A DNA stretch of 64,000 nt from Pomphorhynchus laevis (lineage: Eukaryota > Acanthocephala > Palaeacanthocephala > Echinorhynchida > Pomphorhynchidae): contig WNNJ02000652.1 in assembly GCA_012934845.2 (NCBI GenBank), positions 62,001 to 126,000 on the forward strand, read 5' to 3'. Positions 39,201-47,149 of this stretch are shown in pieces. Under the pieces are notes generated by a model, which was not told the origin of the DNA, searched no databases, and was given only the letters and a program-made list of their open reading frames with translations. Numbering within the stretch: position 1 is the stretch's first letter; each line of letters begins with the position of its first letter. The position numbers and the translations under genes are program-made.

Positions 39201-39497
39201 AGAAAATAAATTTTGGATAATAATGCGTGTTCATTAACTTAAGGTTTATCACATACAACTATTATTGTTTGGTTCTCGTAAGAAATCTTAATTGTATTAT
39301 TGTCTATCATTGCCAGGATGGCAACACCCATATTACATCGAATACCGAATGATATCAAGAAGCCTAGACTGCTTAGATATGCCAATTTATAACGTACTGT
39401 TGAACAATGACATTTGTAGTTTCTTTCTGACCGATTTTGCGAAAAAGCAGGGTTATTAAATTCCTCGTATTCATCATTTGGTTTGGGATCATAAAAG
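9130..39497 (-). CDS. Vesicular glutamate transporter, SLC17/EAT-4-like (11 exons, start exon missing)
   Basis: The product is a twelve-helix major-facilitator protein that loads glutamate into synaptic vesicles. Eleven exons join in phase to 482 residues plus TAA. Diagnostic stretches in order are [12 protein letters not shown] (TM1), [105 protein letters not shown] and [15 protein letters not shown]. In rat VGLUT2 numbering, R88, R184, E191 and R322 are kept, but H128 is D. Two Asn sequons (NNT, NQT) lie in the first luminal loop. The cytosolic tail is very short (ends EEIIPLM). The first exon begins with one base of a split codon, so at least one upstream coding exon is unseen. Local signatures suggest nematode EAT-4; sialin-like SLC17 is less likely given [13 protein letters not shown]. 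Confidence 0.92.
9780..10445. repeat. Fold-back MITE, family FB1
   Basis: The left arm (9785-9865: GGATCACAGAAAATAGGAAA, GCTAGCTTCTGTTAGCATCC, TCAGAAAATTACAATG) is inverted at 10374-10440 (AACATTGTAATTTTCTGACG, CTAACGGAGATTAGCGAAAT). No reading frame lies between. A further right-arm copy sits at 10485-10560. Confidence 0.65.
10577..10722. repeat. Fold-back MITE, compact FB1 copy
   Basis: Two arms of about 70 bp meet almost without a loop: TCAAAGAAAATAGGAAATTT with AACTTCTGTTAGCCTCTTCA on the left, and the inverse GCTGCTAACAGAAGTTAGCG with CCTCTTTTCTTTGATCC on the right. The whole unit is a long imperfect palindrome. Confidence 0.75.
10970..11225 (+). repeat. PLE 3' tail copy
   Basis: It reads CTATGTGGGTTGAAAAATAT, then GAGACCGAAACCTGATAACA and TAGAAGTTC, and ends in a terminus-like block near 11150-11210. 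The tail order is kept but the sequence has drifted. Confidence 0.5.
11605..11790 (-). repeat. PLE terminus copy, shared with 63.4 kb
   Basis: The block GATCAGCTAACTGAGTTTAC and its AT-rich flank, together with the outside flank ACAAACTGCGATATTATAAA, recur inverted at 63405-63575. Sharing of the outside flank suggests the two sites derive from one duplicated segment, not two insertions. Confidence 0.6.
12000..12290 (+). repeat. Dispersed element copy with internal 55-bp tandem repeats (R1)
   Basis: From GACTAGACATTATGTGGGTA onward this segment is repeated at 12885-13150. It contains three tandem units of about 55 bp, each with TGTATTCGCATTCTT, CAGACTTTTAAT and CAATTGATATTATAT. Inverted relatives lie at 50220-50345. 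Confidence 0.7.
12463..12534 (-). tRNA. tRNA-Cys (GCA), copy 1
   Basis: The 72-nt gene folds as a normal cloverleaf: acceptor GGGGGTA with TGCCCCC and discriminator U, A box TAGCTCAGTGGTAGAGC, anticodon loop CTGCAGA with anticodon GCA, and T arm CCCAG-TTCAAAT-CTGGG. A run of five T bases lies a few bases downstream on the minus strand, a usable Pol III stop. There is no intron. Confidence 0.95.
12689..12760 (-). tRNA. tRNA-Cys (GCA), copy 2
   Basis: Identical in sequence to copy 1 over the whole 72 nt. Its immediate 3' flank has only a TTT run where copy 1 has TTTTT, so termination may be weaker and read-through longer. Confidence 0.93.
12885..13725 (+). mobile_element. Unclassified dispersed element R1, longer copy
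   Basis: The first part repeats 12000-12290. The part from about 13090 to 13720 is present again, nearly identical and inverted, at 49650-50280. No transposase is visible, so it is non-autonomous. Its right end (13610-13715) is similar to the reverse complement of the 155-bp satellite unit at 50.8-51.9 kb. Confidence 0.7.
13982..14109 (-). CDS. VGLUT exon
   Basis: It encodes [32 protein letters not shown] and [10 protein letters not shown], between an ACCAACAG acceptor and a GTACGT donor. Confidence 0.93.
14160..14270 (-). CDS. VGLUT exon
   Basis: It encodes [17 protein letters not shown] and [15 protein letters not shown]. The intron to the next exon is only 50 bp. Confidence 0.92.
15381..15500 (-). 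mobile_element. LINE 3' end, 5'-truncated copy
   Basis: This is the reverse complement of the 3' UTR at 15914-16036, nearly identical over about 100 bp (GCCGAAAGGCGCGGAGGCGT, AAAAGCCCTAAAATTTCAAT). It lies in opposite orientation to that copy, so the two form a long inverted repeat around the coding remnant. Confidence 0.7.
15655..16036 (+). mobile_element. LINE C-terminal zinc-knuckle fragment with 3' UTR
   Basis: A 70-residue open stretch (15660-15872) contains [17 protein letters not shown] and then [19 protein letters not shown], the Cys/His finger found after the RT in many LINEs. The adjacent LINE at 16.1-17.7 kb ends in the same motif (GYHDKFC, then CNCIFCG with HVLSC). The 3' UTR runs to about 16036. 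Confidence 0.7.
16105..17690 (+). mobile_element. LINE reverse transcriptase, decayed
   Basis: RT blocks are visible in order with several stops and shifts: [16 protein letters not shown] (finger), [19 protein letters not shown] palm entry at about 16530, [20 protein letters not shown] (16690-16740), [11 protein letters not shown] in place of YADD-A (16790-16815), [15 protein letters not shown], and the C-terminal GYHDKFC and HVLSC finger at 17490-17640. The catalytic YADD is changed to YSND. No endonuclease or ORF1 is attached, so the copy is 5'-truncated. Confidence 0.75.
17869..17998 (-). CDS. VGLUT exon
   Basis: It encodes [34 protein letters not shown] and [10 protein letters not shown], with a GTATGT donor. 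Confidence 0.93.
18051..18203 (-). CDS. VGLUT exon
   Basis: It encodes [34 protein letters not shown] and [13 protein letters not shown]. The Arg of FCR corresponds to R322 of rat VGLUT2. Confidence 0.93.
19045..19335. repeat. Fold-back element, FB1-related
   Basis: The left arm (TTTTATTTTCGCTAGCTGCT, GCTAGTATCATTTGAAAC) pairs with the right arm (GATTCTAGTAGCAGATAGCG, AAATATAAAAATAAAATAGT). The middle is about 120 bp. The TAGCGAAATAT edge resembles the FB1 elements at 9.8-10.7 kb. Confidence 0.6.
19950..23310 (+). mobile_element. LINE, jockey/I-like, with ORF1, endonuclease and RT
   Basis: The copy shows the full domain order of an APE-type LINE but is broken by many stops and shifts. The ORF1 region (19973-21069) ends in a Cys/His knuckle [15 protein letters not shown] near 20800-20850. 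The endonuclease starts at about 21174 with [13 protein letters not shown], and continues with [15 protein letters not shown] (21545-21570), NGYLI and SILDILLL. The RT is seen at 22790-23138 ([47 protein letters not shown] with intact YADD). It lies antisense to the VGLUT gene. A poly-C run of eight lies at 22684. The same family occurs at 30.1-32.5 kb. Confidence 0.8.
23535..24240 (-). mobile_element. PLE fragment with tail (copy 5a)
   Basis: The minus strand holds the 3' tail landmarks at 23535-23700 in diverged form and the RT C-terminal region at about 23900-24200, including the [18 protein letters not shown] stretch. Confidence 0.65.
24240..24740 (-). mobile_element. PLE RT palm fragment (copy 5b)
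   Basis: A second fragment joins the first head to tail. It encodes, on the minus strand, a palm region [17 protein letters not shown], then [17 protein letters not shown], where the RY-DD box of the RT is changed to RNIDF. Tandem placement of truncated copies is a known habit of Penelope-like elements. Confidence 0.7.
24972..25108 (-). CDS. VGLUT exon
   Basis: It encodes [38 protein letters not shown] and SSSLAQK, the central cytosolic loop. The donor is GTTATT, weaker than the others. Confidence 0.9.
25157..25243 (-). CDS. VGLUT exon
   Basis: It encodes [20 protein letters not shown] and [10 protein letters not shown]; the following intron is 48 bp. Confidence 0.93.
25244..27020 (-). other. 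VGLUT intron with gypsy fossil and direct repeats
   Basis: The intron carries three direct copies of an approximately 80-bp AT-rich unit (AAAGTTTTGATGAACAAAAT, TAAACTTGAATT) at about 25940-26005, 26615-26670 and 26700-26760, with a gypsy fossil between the first two. The rest is AT-rich with no recognisable content. Confidence 0.55.
26140..26620 (-). mobile_element. Ty3/gypsy retrotransposon fossil, integrase part
   Basis: This is an old, broken fragment of an LTR retrotransposon. Only the integrase catalytic-core region is recognisable on the minus strand, by its [16 protein letters not shown] and IHSDRGKQF stretches and the [13 protein letters not shown] block, which are typical of the Ty3/gypsy group. 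No gag, RT or LTR is seen. It is flanked by copies of the local 80-bp repeat of the intron. Confidence 0.8.
27021..27108 (-). CDS. VGLUT exon
   Basis: It encodes [20 protein letters not shown] and [10 protein letters not shown], one of the most conserved VGLUT stretches. Confidence 0.94.
27109..28779 (-). other. VGLUT intron, AT-rich
   Basis: No gene or element is recognised. Around 27930-28100 it is an almost pure TAATTATA low-complexity tract. Confidence 0.5.
28780..28894 (-). CDS. VGLUT exon
   Basis: It encodes [28 protein letters not shown] and [11 protein letters not shown] and E of the RILQGLFE motif correspond to R184 and E191 of rat VGLUT2. The donor is a consensus GTAAGT. Confidence 0.94.
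29535..30110 (+). mobile_element. Second PLE type, RT C-terminal fragment
   Basis: The frame reads [18 protein letters not shown] at about 29600, a block matching the FLD-I strand that follows the PLE palm. It then passes through [31 protein letters not shown] and [20 protein letters not shown], the thumb and connector. It is clearly different from the AT-rich PLE family in the rest of the window and is richer in G and C. At least one stop interrupts it. No GIY-YIG domain follows. Confidence 0.6.
30130..32500 (-). mobile_element. LINE, jockey/I-like, second copy
   Basis: On the minus strand this copy carries ORF1 remnants (31453-31900: [18 protein letters not shown], then [20 protein letters not shown], the same knuckle region as the copy at 20.8 kb). 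After a gap where the endonuclease should be, it has RT pieces at 30815-31039 ([26 protein letters not shown]) and LVVYADDI near 30750. A post-RT helical region follows at 30229-30552. It shares SLGLPARIV and the following block with the plus-strand LINE, so both belong to one family. The part beyond 31.98 kb is probably the ORF1 N-terminus but is not diagnostic. Confidence 0.7.
32625..32720. repeat. Short minisatellite in LINE
   Basis: About five tandem units of 18-19 bp built on ACAACAATTAAGATTAT. Confidence 0.8.
33327..33445 (-). CDS. VGLUT exon
   Basis: It encodes [39 protein letters not shown]. The D in VLDSS occupies the place of H128 of rat VGLUT2 (MIHGS). Confidence 0.94.
33480..33780 (+). 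repeat. PLE 3' tail copy
   Basis: It carries GGCCGAAATCTGATAGCATA, GCAGTTCCTCCTGATGACAT and CTTATTCTGATACATCG, and ends in the terminus AAATACGTAGGCTCAGTTAG CTGATCTGATT. It is close to the tail at 38.76 kb but lacks the 5' pairing strand. Confidence 0.7.
33961..34230. repeat. Fold-back MITE FB2
   Basis: Two arms of about 108 bp (33961-34069 and 34121-34230) are inverted copies with a few mismatches, starting ATTTTGCGTAGTTTATTAGA and ending at CTACGCAAAAT. The loop is about 50 bp. No reading frame is present. Confidence 0.85.
35150..37640 (+). mobile_element. LINE with RT, RPIGI family, nearly full length but broken
   Basis: The N-terminal open frame of 201 codons (35231-35836) ends in [20 protein letters not shown] and [13 protein letters not shown], a helical region typical of this RT family. 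RT blocks follow: [55 protein letters not shown] (about 36360-36400), then [48 protein letters not shown] and [18 protein letters not shown] with intact YADD near 36830. The C-terminal part reads [20 protein letters not shown] (37350-37430). The frame is interrupted several times. A C-terminal restriction-like nuclease is expected for the family but is not clear here. Confidence 0.75.
38358..39060 (+). mobile_element. PLE copy 1: RT C-terminus plus complete 3' tail
   Basis: The open frame carries [60 protein letters not shown] and [12 protein letters not shown], the conserved block after the PLE palm (YRK, then HP/HS-IP-NIK, R-ic-d, GY). It ends GKFLWMDNK at 38694 with no endonuclease domain. 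The tail (38695-39056) contains GGCCCC, CTGCTATG, GGGGCCGAAACC and CATAGCAG in that order, and ends near TTAGACTCTGTTAGCTAA. Confidence 0.78.
39257..39497 (-). CDS. VGLUT first visible coding exon
   Basis: It encodes an acidic cytosolic N-terminal part ([20 protein letters not shown]), basic/Cys residues before TM1 ([11 protein letters not shown]), TM1 ([18 protein letters not shown], with the Arg matching R88) and a luminal loop with NNT and NQT sequons. It starts with one base of a split codon, so an upstream coding exon must exist; I could not identify it in 39.5-53.4 kb. Confidence 0.92.
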
Positions 39498-39639
39498 CTA
39501 TAGTATAAATTGATATGTAAATTTGATCTAAAAGTTTGATTATATTACCTTAACATTAGCCTACGAAATATAAGAGTCATCGTGGTTAATTTGATTAGTT
39601 TTGAAAATGCTAAATTTATCAACAAATGTTAATAATTGA

Positions 39640-39998
39640 TAATTGCATTCGTGTCGAACTTAACTTGTTTCATTTTGAAGAAACTAAATTATAGAAACGA
39701 GTATTTGTAATTTTACAATTTCTTTATTTGCAAGCTTTTGACGGTTTGTTCATTTCAAACATATACTGGATTGTTGGAATTACAAACGCTAGTGATTTCT
39801 TCCGTGGATGAATTACCCGCTGCTTTGGTGTATATACGTATTGCATTCGTATATAAAGGTTTTTTTTGTAATTCTAACAATTCAGTATATGCTTGAAATG
39901 AACGAACAGTCGAAAACTTGCAAATAAAGAAATTGTAAAATTTAAAAATACTCGGATATATAATTTTATTTTCACTCAAAATGAAACAAATTGAAATG
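39640..39998. repeat. Fold-back MITE FB3, copy 1
   Basis: Arms of about 120 bp carry TTTTACAATTTCTTTATTTG, CAAGCTTTTGACGGTTTGTT and TCATTTCAAACATATACTG, inverted at 39865-39995. The left flank GCATTCGTGTCGAACTTAAC is also shared with copy 2. Confidence 0.8.
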
Positions 39999-40394
39999 TA
40001 TCGTCAAATAAGTGATTGTATCATGAAATCAATTACTAAAATTCAGCCTTAAACGTACTGATTATCCTTAGTATTGTGTTCGACAATAATTCTTTAAATT
40101 ATAGTTCATTTAATATTAATCTACAGTTTTATAAATAAAAATGCAATTTAGGTGAATTAATTACGAAATAAATGTTAATTGCTTATTATTGTCAAATAAC
40201 ATTATAGTTTACTAAAAACCGGTGCACATCTTACTAAATATTTTAATGATGGGAGGTCTTTAAACTGAATTAATTAAATGTATTGCAAATAAGAGTAGAG
40301 ACAAGTTTATAGACAGAGTAGATAAATCTAAACGACAGGTTATCAAATTATATCTTTTTCTTATCTACTTATCAAATATTGAAATTTATCATTG

Positions 40395-40645
40395 AAAATT
40401 GCATTCGTGTCGAACTTAACTTGTTTCATTTTGATGAAATAAAAATATAGACACGAGTATTTTTAATTTTACAATTTCTTTGCAAGCTTTCGACGGTTTG
40501 TCTTATACAAGCATATACTGAATATATGCCTGAAAGTATATGCTTGAAAGGTATAAACGGTCAAAAGCTTGCAAATAAAGAAATTGTAAAATTAAAATAA
40601 ATACTCGTTTCGATAATTTTATTTCACCATAATGAAACAAACTTA
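40395..40645. repeat. Fold-back MITE FB3, copy 2
   Basis: Same arms as copy 1 with a shorter centre; begins GCATTCGTGTCGAACTTAAC and ends CATAATGAAACAAACTT. Confidence 0.8.
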
Positions 40646-40724
40646 AAACTAAAATTTTGGAGACTTAATTCCACACGTTTCTCCCATCCTATTTTTAAGC
40701 CAACAGCTGTACCGTTTCGATGGC

Positions 40725-40835
40725 TTATAATTTTACAATTTCTTTGCAAGCTTTCGACGGTTTGTCATTTAGAAATTGTAAAATTAAAATAAATACTCGT
40801 GTCTATAATTTTATTCCACCAAACTGAAACCAATT
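40725..40835. repeat. Fold-back MITE FB3, copy 3 (collapsed)
   Basis: Only the outer parts of both arms remain, joined through GACGGTTTGTCATTTAG, so the central part is deleted. Confidence 0.75.
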
Positions 40836-43800
40836 TATTTGTCTTGCGTAAATATTAATTAAATAACATGTATATATAATTATATTGAAATTATCAAATT
40901 AAATAAAAGTACTTTATGCTATGATAAAAGTATTGATTTATATTGAAATGCATAAATATTAACAGATCAGTCGAAAAACACCCATAGAAACGAAACGATA
41001 AGGTAAAGATCACGAAGATGCAAAAAATTACTAATGAAATTGTAAAGGTAAATTCGTTACTGCTTATGATGCCGGTCTTACGTGGATATACTATTTGTTA
41101 GAGCTTATAATAACGGATCAAATTACAAATTATTCCTATTTGTAATTAAAATACATTAATAGGAATAAATAAAATATAAAAATGTTGTTTTACAAGAAAA
41201 TACAATTGTCTCTGATCCAATTTGATCAGTAACGTTTGAATAATATAGTATTTTACCTGTCAATTAGTATTGATTAACTCTACACAATATAAGACTCTGA
41301 TCTGGTAATATTTTCGAACTAAATATATAAGATATTCATAGAGCTGAACAAATATATATGGTCAGCTGCTTTACTATACATCGATTATTAGTGAATCGCC
41401 AAAATTCAAATCGCTCAAAAATAATTAAAAATAAATTAAATAACAAGAATCATGCAATGCAATCGAACACGCAATGCAAATTTTAAATTTTCGAGCATTA
41501 AATGTTTTTGTTTGTCTAAATCATAGATATATTGTATGTATGAATGTAGTTTTATCTAATGGCATCTATCGAACTACTGAAACGATGATGAGATCAGGTT
41601 TGAATAATAACCCACTAGTGAACAATTTAAAATAGCTACAGACAAGAAAAACTAAGTACAAAAACAGAGAAACTTTCTTTTAGATCAACCTCAATTCGAT
41701 CTATTATCAACGGGGAACTGTTGCAAATTGATTTATAATGTAGGCATATAATACAGTATTTTTGATAATATTGAAGTTGAAATACTGTGCAATTCTTGCT
41801 CTTCTGATAAAATTCGATATTTACAAAATTTGTAAATTGCTTTAAATAGGAAGACAAAAAATAAAACGATTTATTAAGGAATTATATTATCTTGTAAAAT
41901 TGAAGCTTATTGAATAAACAAACATGTGTACTAAGTAATAGTCACTACTAGTAGTAAATGAGTAATTAATGCTAAAATTGATTATTAGCTACATTTTTGT
42001 CAAAGCAACTTTTCAAATTAATGTTGGATTTGTAATATTTTATCCATTGTCTTATTTTATTATTATCATCATATTATATTTTATTTATTATTCAGAATTT
42101 ATATGAATTCAAAGATCCATCTTTTTTTCATTATTGTTTTTCTTTCTTGATCGACTTTCTAGATCAACCCTTAAGGCTTAATTGAATAAGACGAATAATT
42201 ACTTCTCTATATATAATACACCCATTATTTGAAATAGAGAACGAATGCATATCTTTAGAATTTTAAATAACAGTTTCGATTAACTAATTTGAACGGCAAT
42301 AATTGTTGAGTAAACAGCCTGGAAGTATGAAATTTTTAAACGCCTTTTTATTCCGATATTTCTCGAATCAAATGCCTATATAAAATTAATAAAAAATCTC
42401 AATGATGGATCTAATAGCAAAATTTGAAAAGTGATAAATTACCGAAATAATATTCTAAAGCATTAAATTAAACTTTATTAAAAATACGTGTCATTTAAAT
42501 ACCTCTAATTAGTTCTAAGGTATATGTGAAGACACATTTCTGATTTTGTATTTAAAGATGACCACGAATCATTAAAAACTTATGCTCAATATTTGTAAAG
42601 TCTTTAACTTTAATACTTTATTTAAAAATGTAAAATTATTAATATTTAATTATCCTGTATTTTTAAAGTATGCATTTATTTAACAAACGTTAAAATGTCG
42701 TCACCTACACAAAAACAGCAGTAAATCAGAGGAAAATATTTTAAGAAAATGTTTAAGAAATTAAATAATTTAAGAAAATTAAATTATGTAAAAAGACAAG
42801 CAAATAAAGTTCTGTGTTTTGTGAAATGCATCAGCGGCTATTTTATTATGCTTATCCACAATATGATCAATACTGATTTCAGATACGCGGCTAATATAAA
42901 GCTTTCTAATAACACATTGTCTACTATTCATAATACTCACTAAATAATAATCAGTTTGAGTCCATTTGAAACTTTTTCATACAGTTTCTAGTAGATGATC
43001 ACAATGCTGTTAGTTGTCTTTCTTTTCAGCTTACTATTTCAGTTTACAAAATGTTAACATTCGTGTTTATCACAGAAAACAGAGTAAAACATATTGATTA
43101 TTAAAAATTATAATATTCGGTGTTATAAAGAATTTTAGCGACAAAGTAATATGATATCTTCTTTAAACTTTACTTACGAACAATGCACACAACGATAGAT
43201 TACCCGTCGTCAACCAGCTAACACAAAAAAGAATTCTAATAAAACTAGAATTTAGGATTTGTGATTTTCTGCATATTAAGGCACATTGAGAATCCACACT
43301 TATTATTCGAAACCATAGAATTAAATCATATTTCCATATGCTAGATAATCACACTACGTAACCTAGTCTATAAATAGCGTACATCAAAGCTGCTTTATTC
43401 AAAAATTAAGACGACAATAGCGAATTTCTTGGAATTACATTTCGGCTTATAAATATTCAATGTAATAGAACATTCACATAAAGATTTCAAACGTTTTTTG
43501 ATACTTTTTTTCTGGAGAAGAAAATGAATAAATTAGTTCAGCATTCTATTAAAACAATTTAAAGTTAGCTGATTTAATATGAATATATTTAGTAAGAAAG
43601 ATTTATGATTATTCAGAAATAATGAACAAGAAATCTTGAAATTTCAAGGATAAAAATATATTATGGTTTATTTTAGATTCCCATTCAAAAGTTTCTATCT
43701 TTTATAAAATGATAATTTGCAAAACATTTCAAGTGCATTCATCTGATACCATGAATTTTATTTTTAGTATTAAGAAAGTGATGACGTAAAGTTCAGTTGA

Positions 43801-43974
43801 AAATTTTGCACGCAGGACTATTGATGATAACATCAATGCACATACAGATTAATGATGTATTTAATAAAGAAAAGCTTCTAATGCTTTTTGCAGACAAACG
43901 ATGTTATTCTCCTTGTAGACGCAAACAAACTGTATTCCAATGAAAGGTAAAAGTAGCCGAATTATTGAGGACTT

Positions 43975-44542
43975 ATTTGATGATAAACTAATATTGATGA
44001 TAAAGAAGGTATACATGTAGATATGAACATTAAATTAACATCAATTAAAGCTACTTTTTATTTATATCGTAAAGATGACGTATTTAAATTTACATGAAAA
44101 TAGTAAATAAAAGGTGTTCCAATAGGAGGTAATAGTATCACAATTATAGCTGACTTATTTTTAAGCTTTATAGAATATGAATTTGCTCAGAACTGTGTAA
44201 CAAATAAATCTAAATTATATAAAGATATGAAATATATGTTTCGATACATTTACGATGTATGTGTATTTAATTCTTATAATTTTTATTCAATTAGTGAACA
44301 AATTTATCCAGAAAGCCTTATTCTTTACAAAACCAATATTGATGATAAAGAAGGTGTATATATAGATATGAACATTAACTTAACATTAACTAAAACTACT
44401 ATTAATTTATATCGTAAAGATGACATATTTAAATTTACAAGAAACATATTTTTGCATGAGCATTCATGCATACCATATAATATAAAATATAATACATTAA
44501 ATAATGAAATTTTAAGAATTGCAACAACATGTAATGATTAAA
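43975..44542 (+). mobile_element. PLE copy 2: RT palm to thumb
   Basis: A short piece of the post-palm region (43975-44100) is followed by a longer fragment in frame from 44103: [45 protein letters not shown], then YPESLILYKTN and the block through RIATTCND, where it is cut. The palm box that should read RY-DD is RYIYD. It abuts the terminus of the minus-strand copy 3 directly at 44542. Confidence 0.78.
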
Positions 44543-46680
44543 TCAGCTAACTGAGTCTACGTATTTAATATAATTATAAAATAAACAAAACACAATAATG
44601 CTAAATTAAAATTTAATAATTAAACAATAAAATTAATAATTGTTTTAAGATTTTCTATAATTTAAATCAAGTTAAAATAAAAAACATGAAATTTAAAATA
44701 AACGTCATTTTTATGAATTGACTAATAAATAACAGACGTTCTATTAGAATGAGAATTAGAGGTCATCAGGAGGAACTGATATGCTATAAGGTTTCGGTAC
44801 CTAACTCCTCAACATAGCAGCGGGGCCAAATACATGCTAATGATGTATTTCCTCTGATAAAACTATCTAGTATCTTATTCTAATACAAAGTATATTATTT
44901 ATTATCCATCCATAAAAATTTGCCACTAAGGAGTTTAAATTTATTCTTTATTTTATTGTGTTGATTTATATATTTTACTATTTTCTGCTTGATGTTATTT
45001 TTATAGTAACCTAGTTTAAAATATGTATCTATTAAATTATTTAAATGATTTTGAAGAAAGCCAATATCATTACATATTGTTGCAATTCTTAAAATTTCAT
45101 TATTTAATGTATTATATTTTATATTATATGGTATGTATGAATGCTCATGCAAAAATATGTTTCTTGTAAATTTAAATATGTCATCTATACGATATAAATT
45201 AATAGTAGTTTTAGTTAATGTTAATTTAATGTTCATATCTATATATACACCTTCTTCATCATCAATATTGGTTTTGTAAAGAATAAGGCTTTCTGGATAA
45301 ATTTGTTCACTAATTGAATAAAAATTATAAGAATTAAATACACATACATCGTAAATGTATCGAAACATATATTTCATATCTTTATATCATTTAGATTTAT
45401 TTGTTACACAGTTCTGAACAAATTAATATTCTATAAAGCTTAAAAACAAGTCAGCTATAATTGTGATACTATTACCTCCTATTGGAACACCTTTTACTTG
45501 TCTAAATATAGATGATCCTACTTTTAAATAATTTTGATTTATCAAAATATTTAAGGATTCTATTTATTCAATTTTATCCATATATTTATATTTATTTGAT
45601 GGTTTAATTTTTGTTAGATAGGCGTTATAATTATTATAACATATATATGTATATCCTTTTCCAAATATAAGATTAATTAATTTTACTAACGCTTTTTTAA
45701 TATCTACTAAATCTAGATTTGTATAAAGCGTACTAAAATCGTAGCTATTTATATTTGGAAAATTTATTCTTTTGTCTGTTCTAAAAATTCTTTTGTAGAA
45801 TTAATACTGAAATAGTGTTTTATACCAGTATTAATTTCGATTACCTTGCAATATTTTTTAAAATGTGCTTTAATTACTTTAAGTATTTTATTCATATTGA
45901 CAGAAAGTGGTTTTAATGTACATTTAAACGCACTACATATGAACCTAGGTTTTATTGGATTTTTATGTAATTTTGGATTCTAATATAATATAGGTATAGT
46001 TTTATTATCTAATTCAACCTTTATATCCTTTTTATCCATTATAGAACAGTGACTTGTAATAATTGTTTCTAAACTCAACTCACTACGTTTATATGTTGGA
46101 TTTACATTTAAATCATTAGAATTAACCTCTTTCATTAGTATATCATAATAAAGCTTTTTGCATATGAAGACAAAGTTATTACTAGCTTTATCAATAGTTG
46201 TTATTATATAGTTATCCTTTAATTTAGTAAGTTCTTTATACATATCTTTATTAATTTTATCTTTCCTTTTATAATTTTTTGTTATTTTTATTTTATTTTT
46301 AATTTTATCAAATATATAATCTTTCCAAATTACTATCTTAGATATATTCGAGCTTTCACTATTAATCAGCTTACTAAAGTAATCATTTAAGTTATTATAT
46401 AACGAATTGTAAATTTTATTTTTGTCGTTGTTATTATTTAATCTATATTTATACCCTTTTGATAGCAGCTTTCTTAATTCACAATTTTCAATTAATTCTA
46501 GATTATTTCGTACATACATGTTCATTTATTTTATCAAAACTAAGACTTTTACAATTGCATTCTTTTTCTATCATGCTTCCTATATTATCGTTACAAAATG
46601 ATTTAAATAATTCAAAATCATTTAAATAATTTAATAGATACGTATTGTAAACTAGGATACTGTAAAAATACAATTCATTC
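44541..46680 (-). mobile_element. PLE copy 3: longest copy, N-terminus to 3' tail
   Basis: On the minus strand the N-terminal part is at 45980-46600: ECNCKSLSFDKINEH, then DNYIITTIDKASNNFVFICK (the entry motif of PLE RTs), YYDILMKEVN and NPTYKRSELSLE. The middle (45500-45980) is frame-broken but retains palm pieces. The palm-to-thumb part (44895-45480) repeats copy 2 with RYIYDVCVF, and ends GKFLWMDNK. The tail (44541-44890) contains all landmark blocks. The total of about 2.1 kb approximates the full RT-only element. Confidence 0.8.
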
Positions 46681-46925
46681 TTAATAAAACCTATATTACT
46701 GATAAAGAAGGTATATATCTAGATCTGAACATTAAATTAATATCAATTAAAATTACTTTTAATTTATATCGTAAGGATGACATATTTAAATTTACAGAAA
46801 TCATATTTTTGCATGAGCATTCATGCATACAATATAATATAAAATATAATACATTAAATAATAAAATTTTACGAATTGCAACAATTTGTAACGATATTGG
46901 TTTTCTTTAAAATCGTGTAAATAGT
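46605..46925 (+). mobile_element. PLE copy 4: post-palm fragment
   Basis: The plus strand carries [46 protein letters not shown] and [11 protein letters not shown], with shifts. It lies directly against the 5' end of copy 3 in opposite orientation. Confidence 0.7.
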
Positions 46926-47149
46926 TTTTAATGATTAAAATTATAAATTTTTATAATTTATTTATGAATTAAAATATGTATAATTAAAATATTTTTTATT
47001 TATAAATTATTTAAAATTTATAAGTTTATATTTTTTTACATTAAAAGTTATAATATTTATAACAATGTTACAAAATTTATTTATTTTTTACACAACCAAC
47101 CAAAACATAATTAAATTACTAAATCAACTCAATATTATTAAAAATAAAT

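Larger units (their letters stand above)
33446..39256 (-). other. VGLUT intron with PLE, MITE and LINE insertions
   Basis: Besides the listed elements, 34240-35100 and 37640-38350 are AT-rich without recognisable content. Near 34290 there is a (TTAA)-rich simple tract. Two patches at 38060-38180 resemble FB1 fold-back edges (TTTCGTTAGCTACTG). Confidence 0.5.
39498..43974. other. Region upstream of VGLUT exon, mostly AT-rich
   Basis: Three copies of a MITE (39.64-40.84 kb) are listed separately. From 40.84 to 43.97 kb I see no gene, RNA or repeat family. Small open frames here (for example 42749-42943 plus and 41636-41857 minus) have AT-driven composition and no family match. The missing VGLUT start exon and its promoter probably lie somewhere here or further right. 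Confidence 0.4.

Noticed and set aside
42749-42943. Plus-strand open frame of 64 codons.
   Set aside because: Lys/Asn/Ile-rich composition expected from AT-rich DNA, no splice context tying it to VGLUT.
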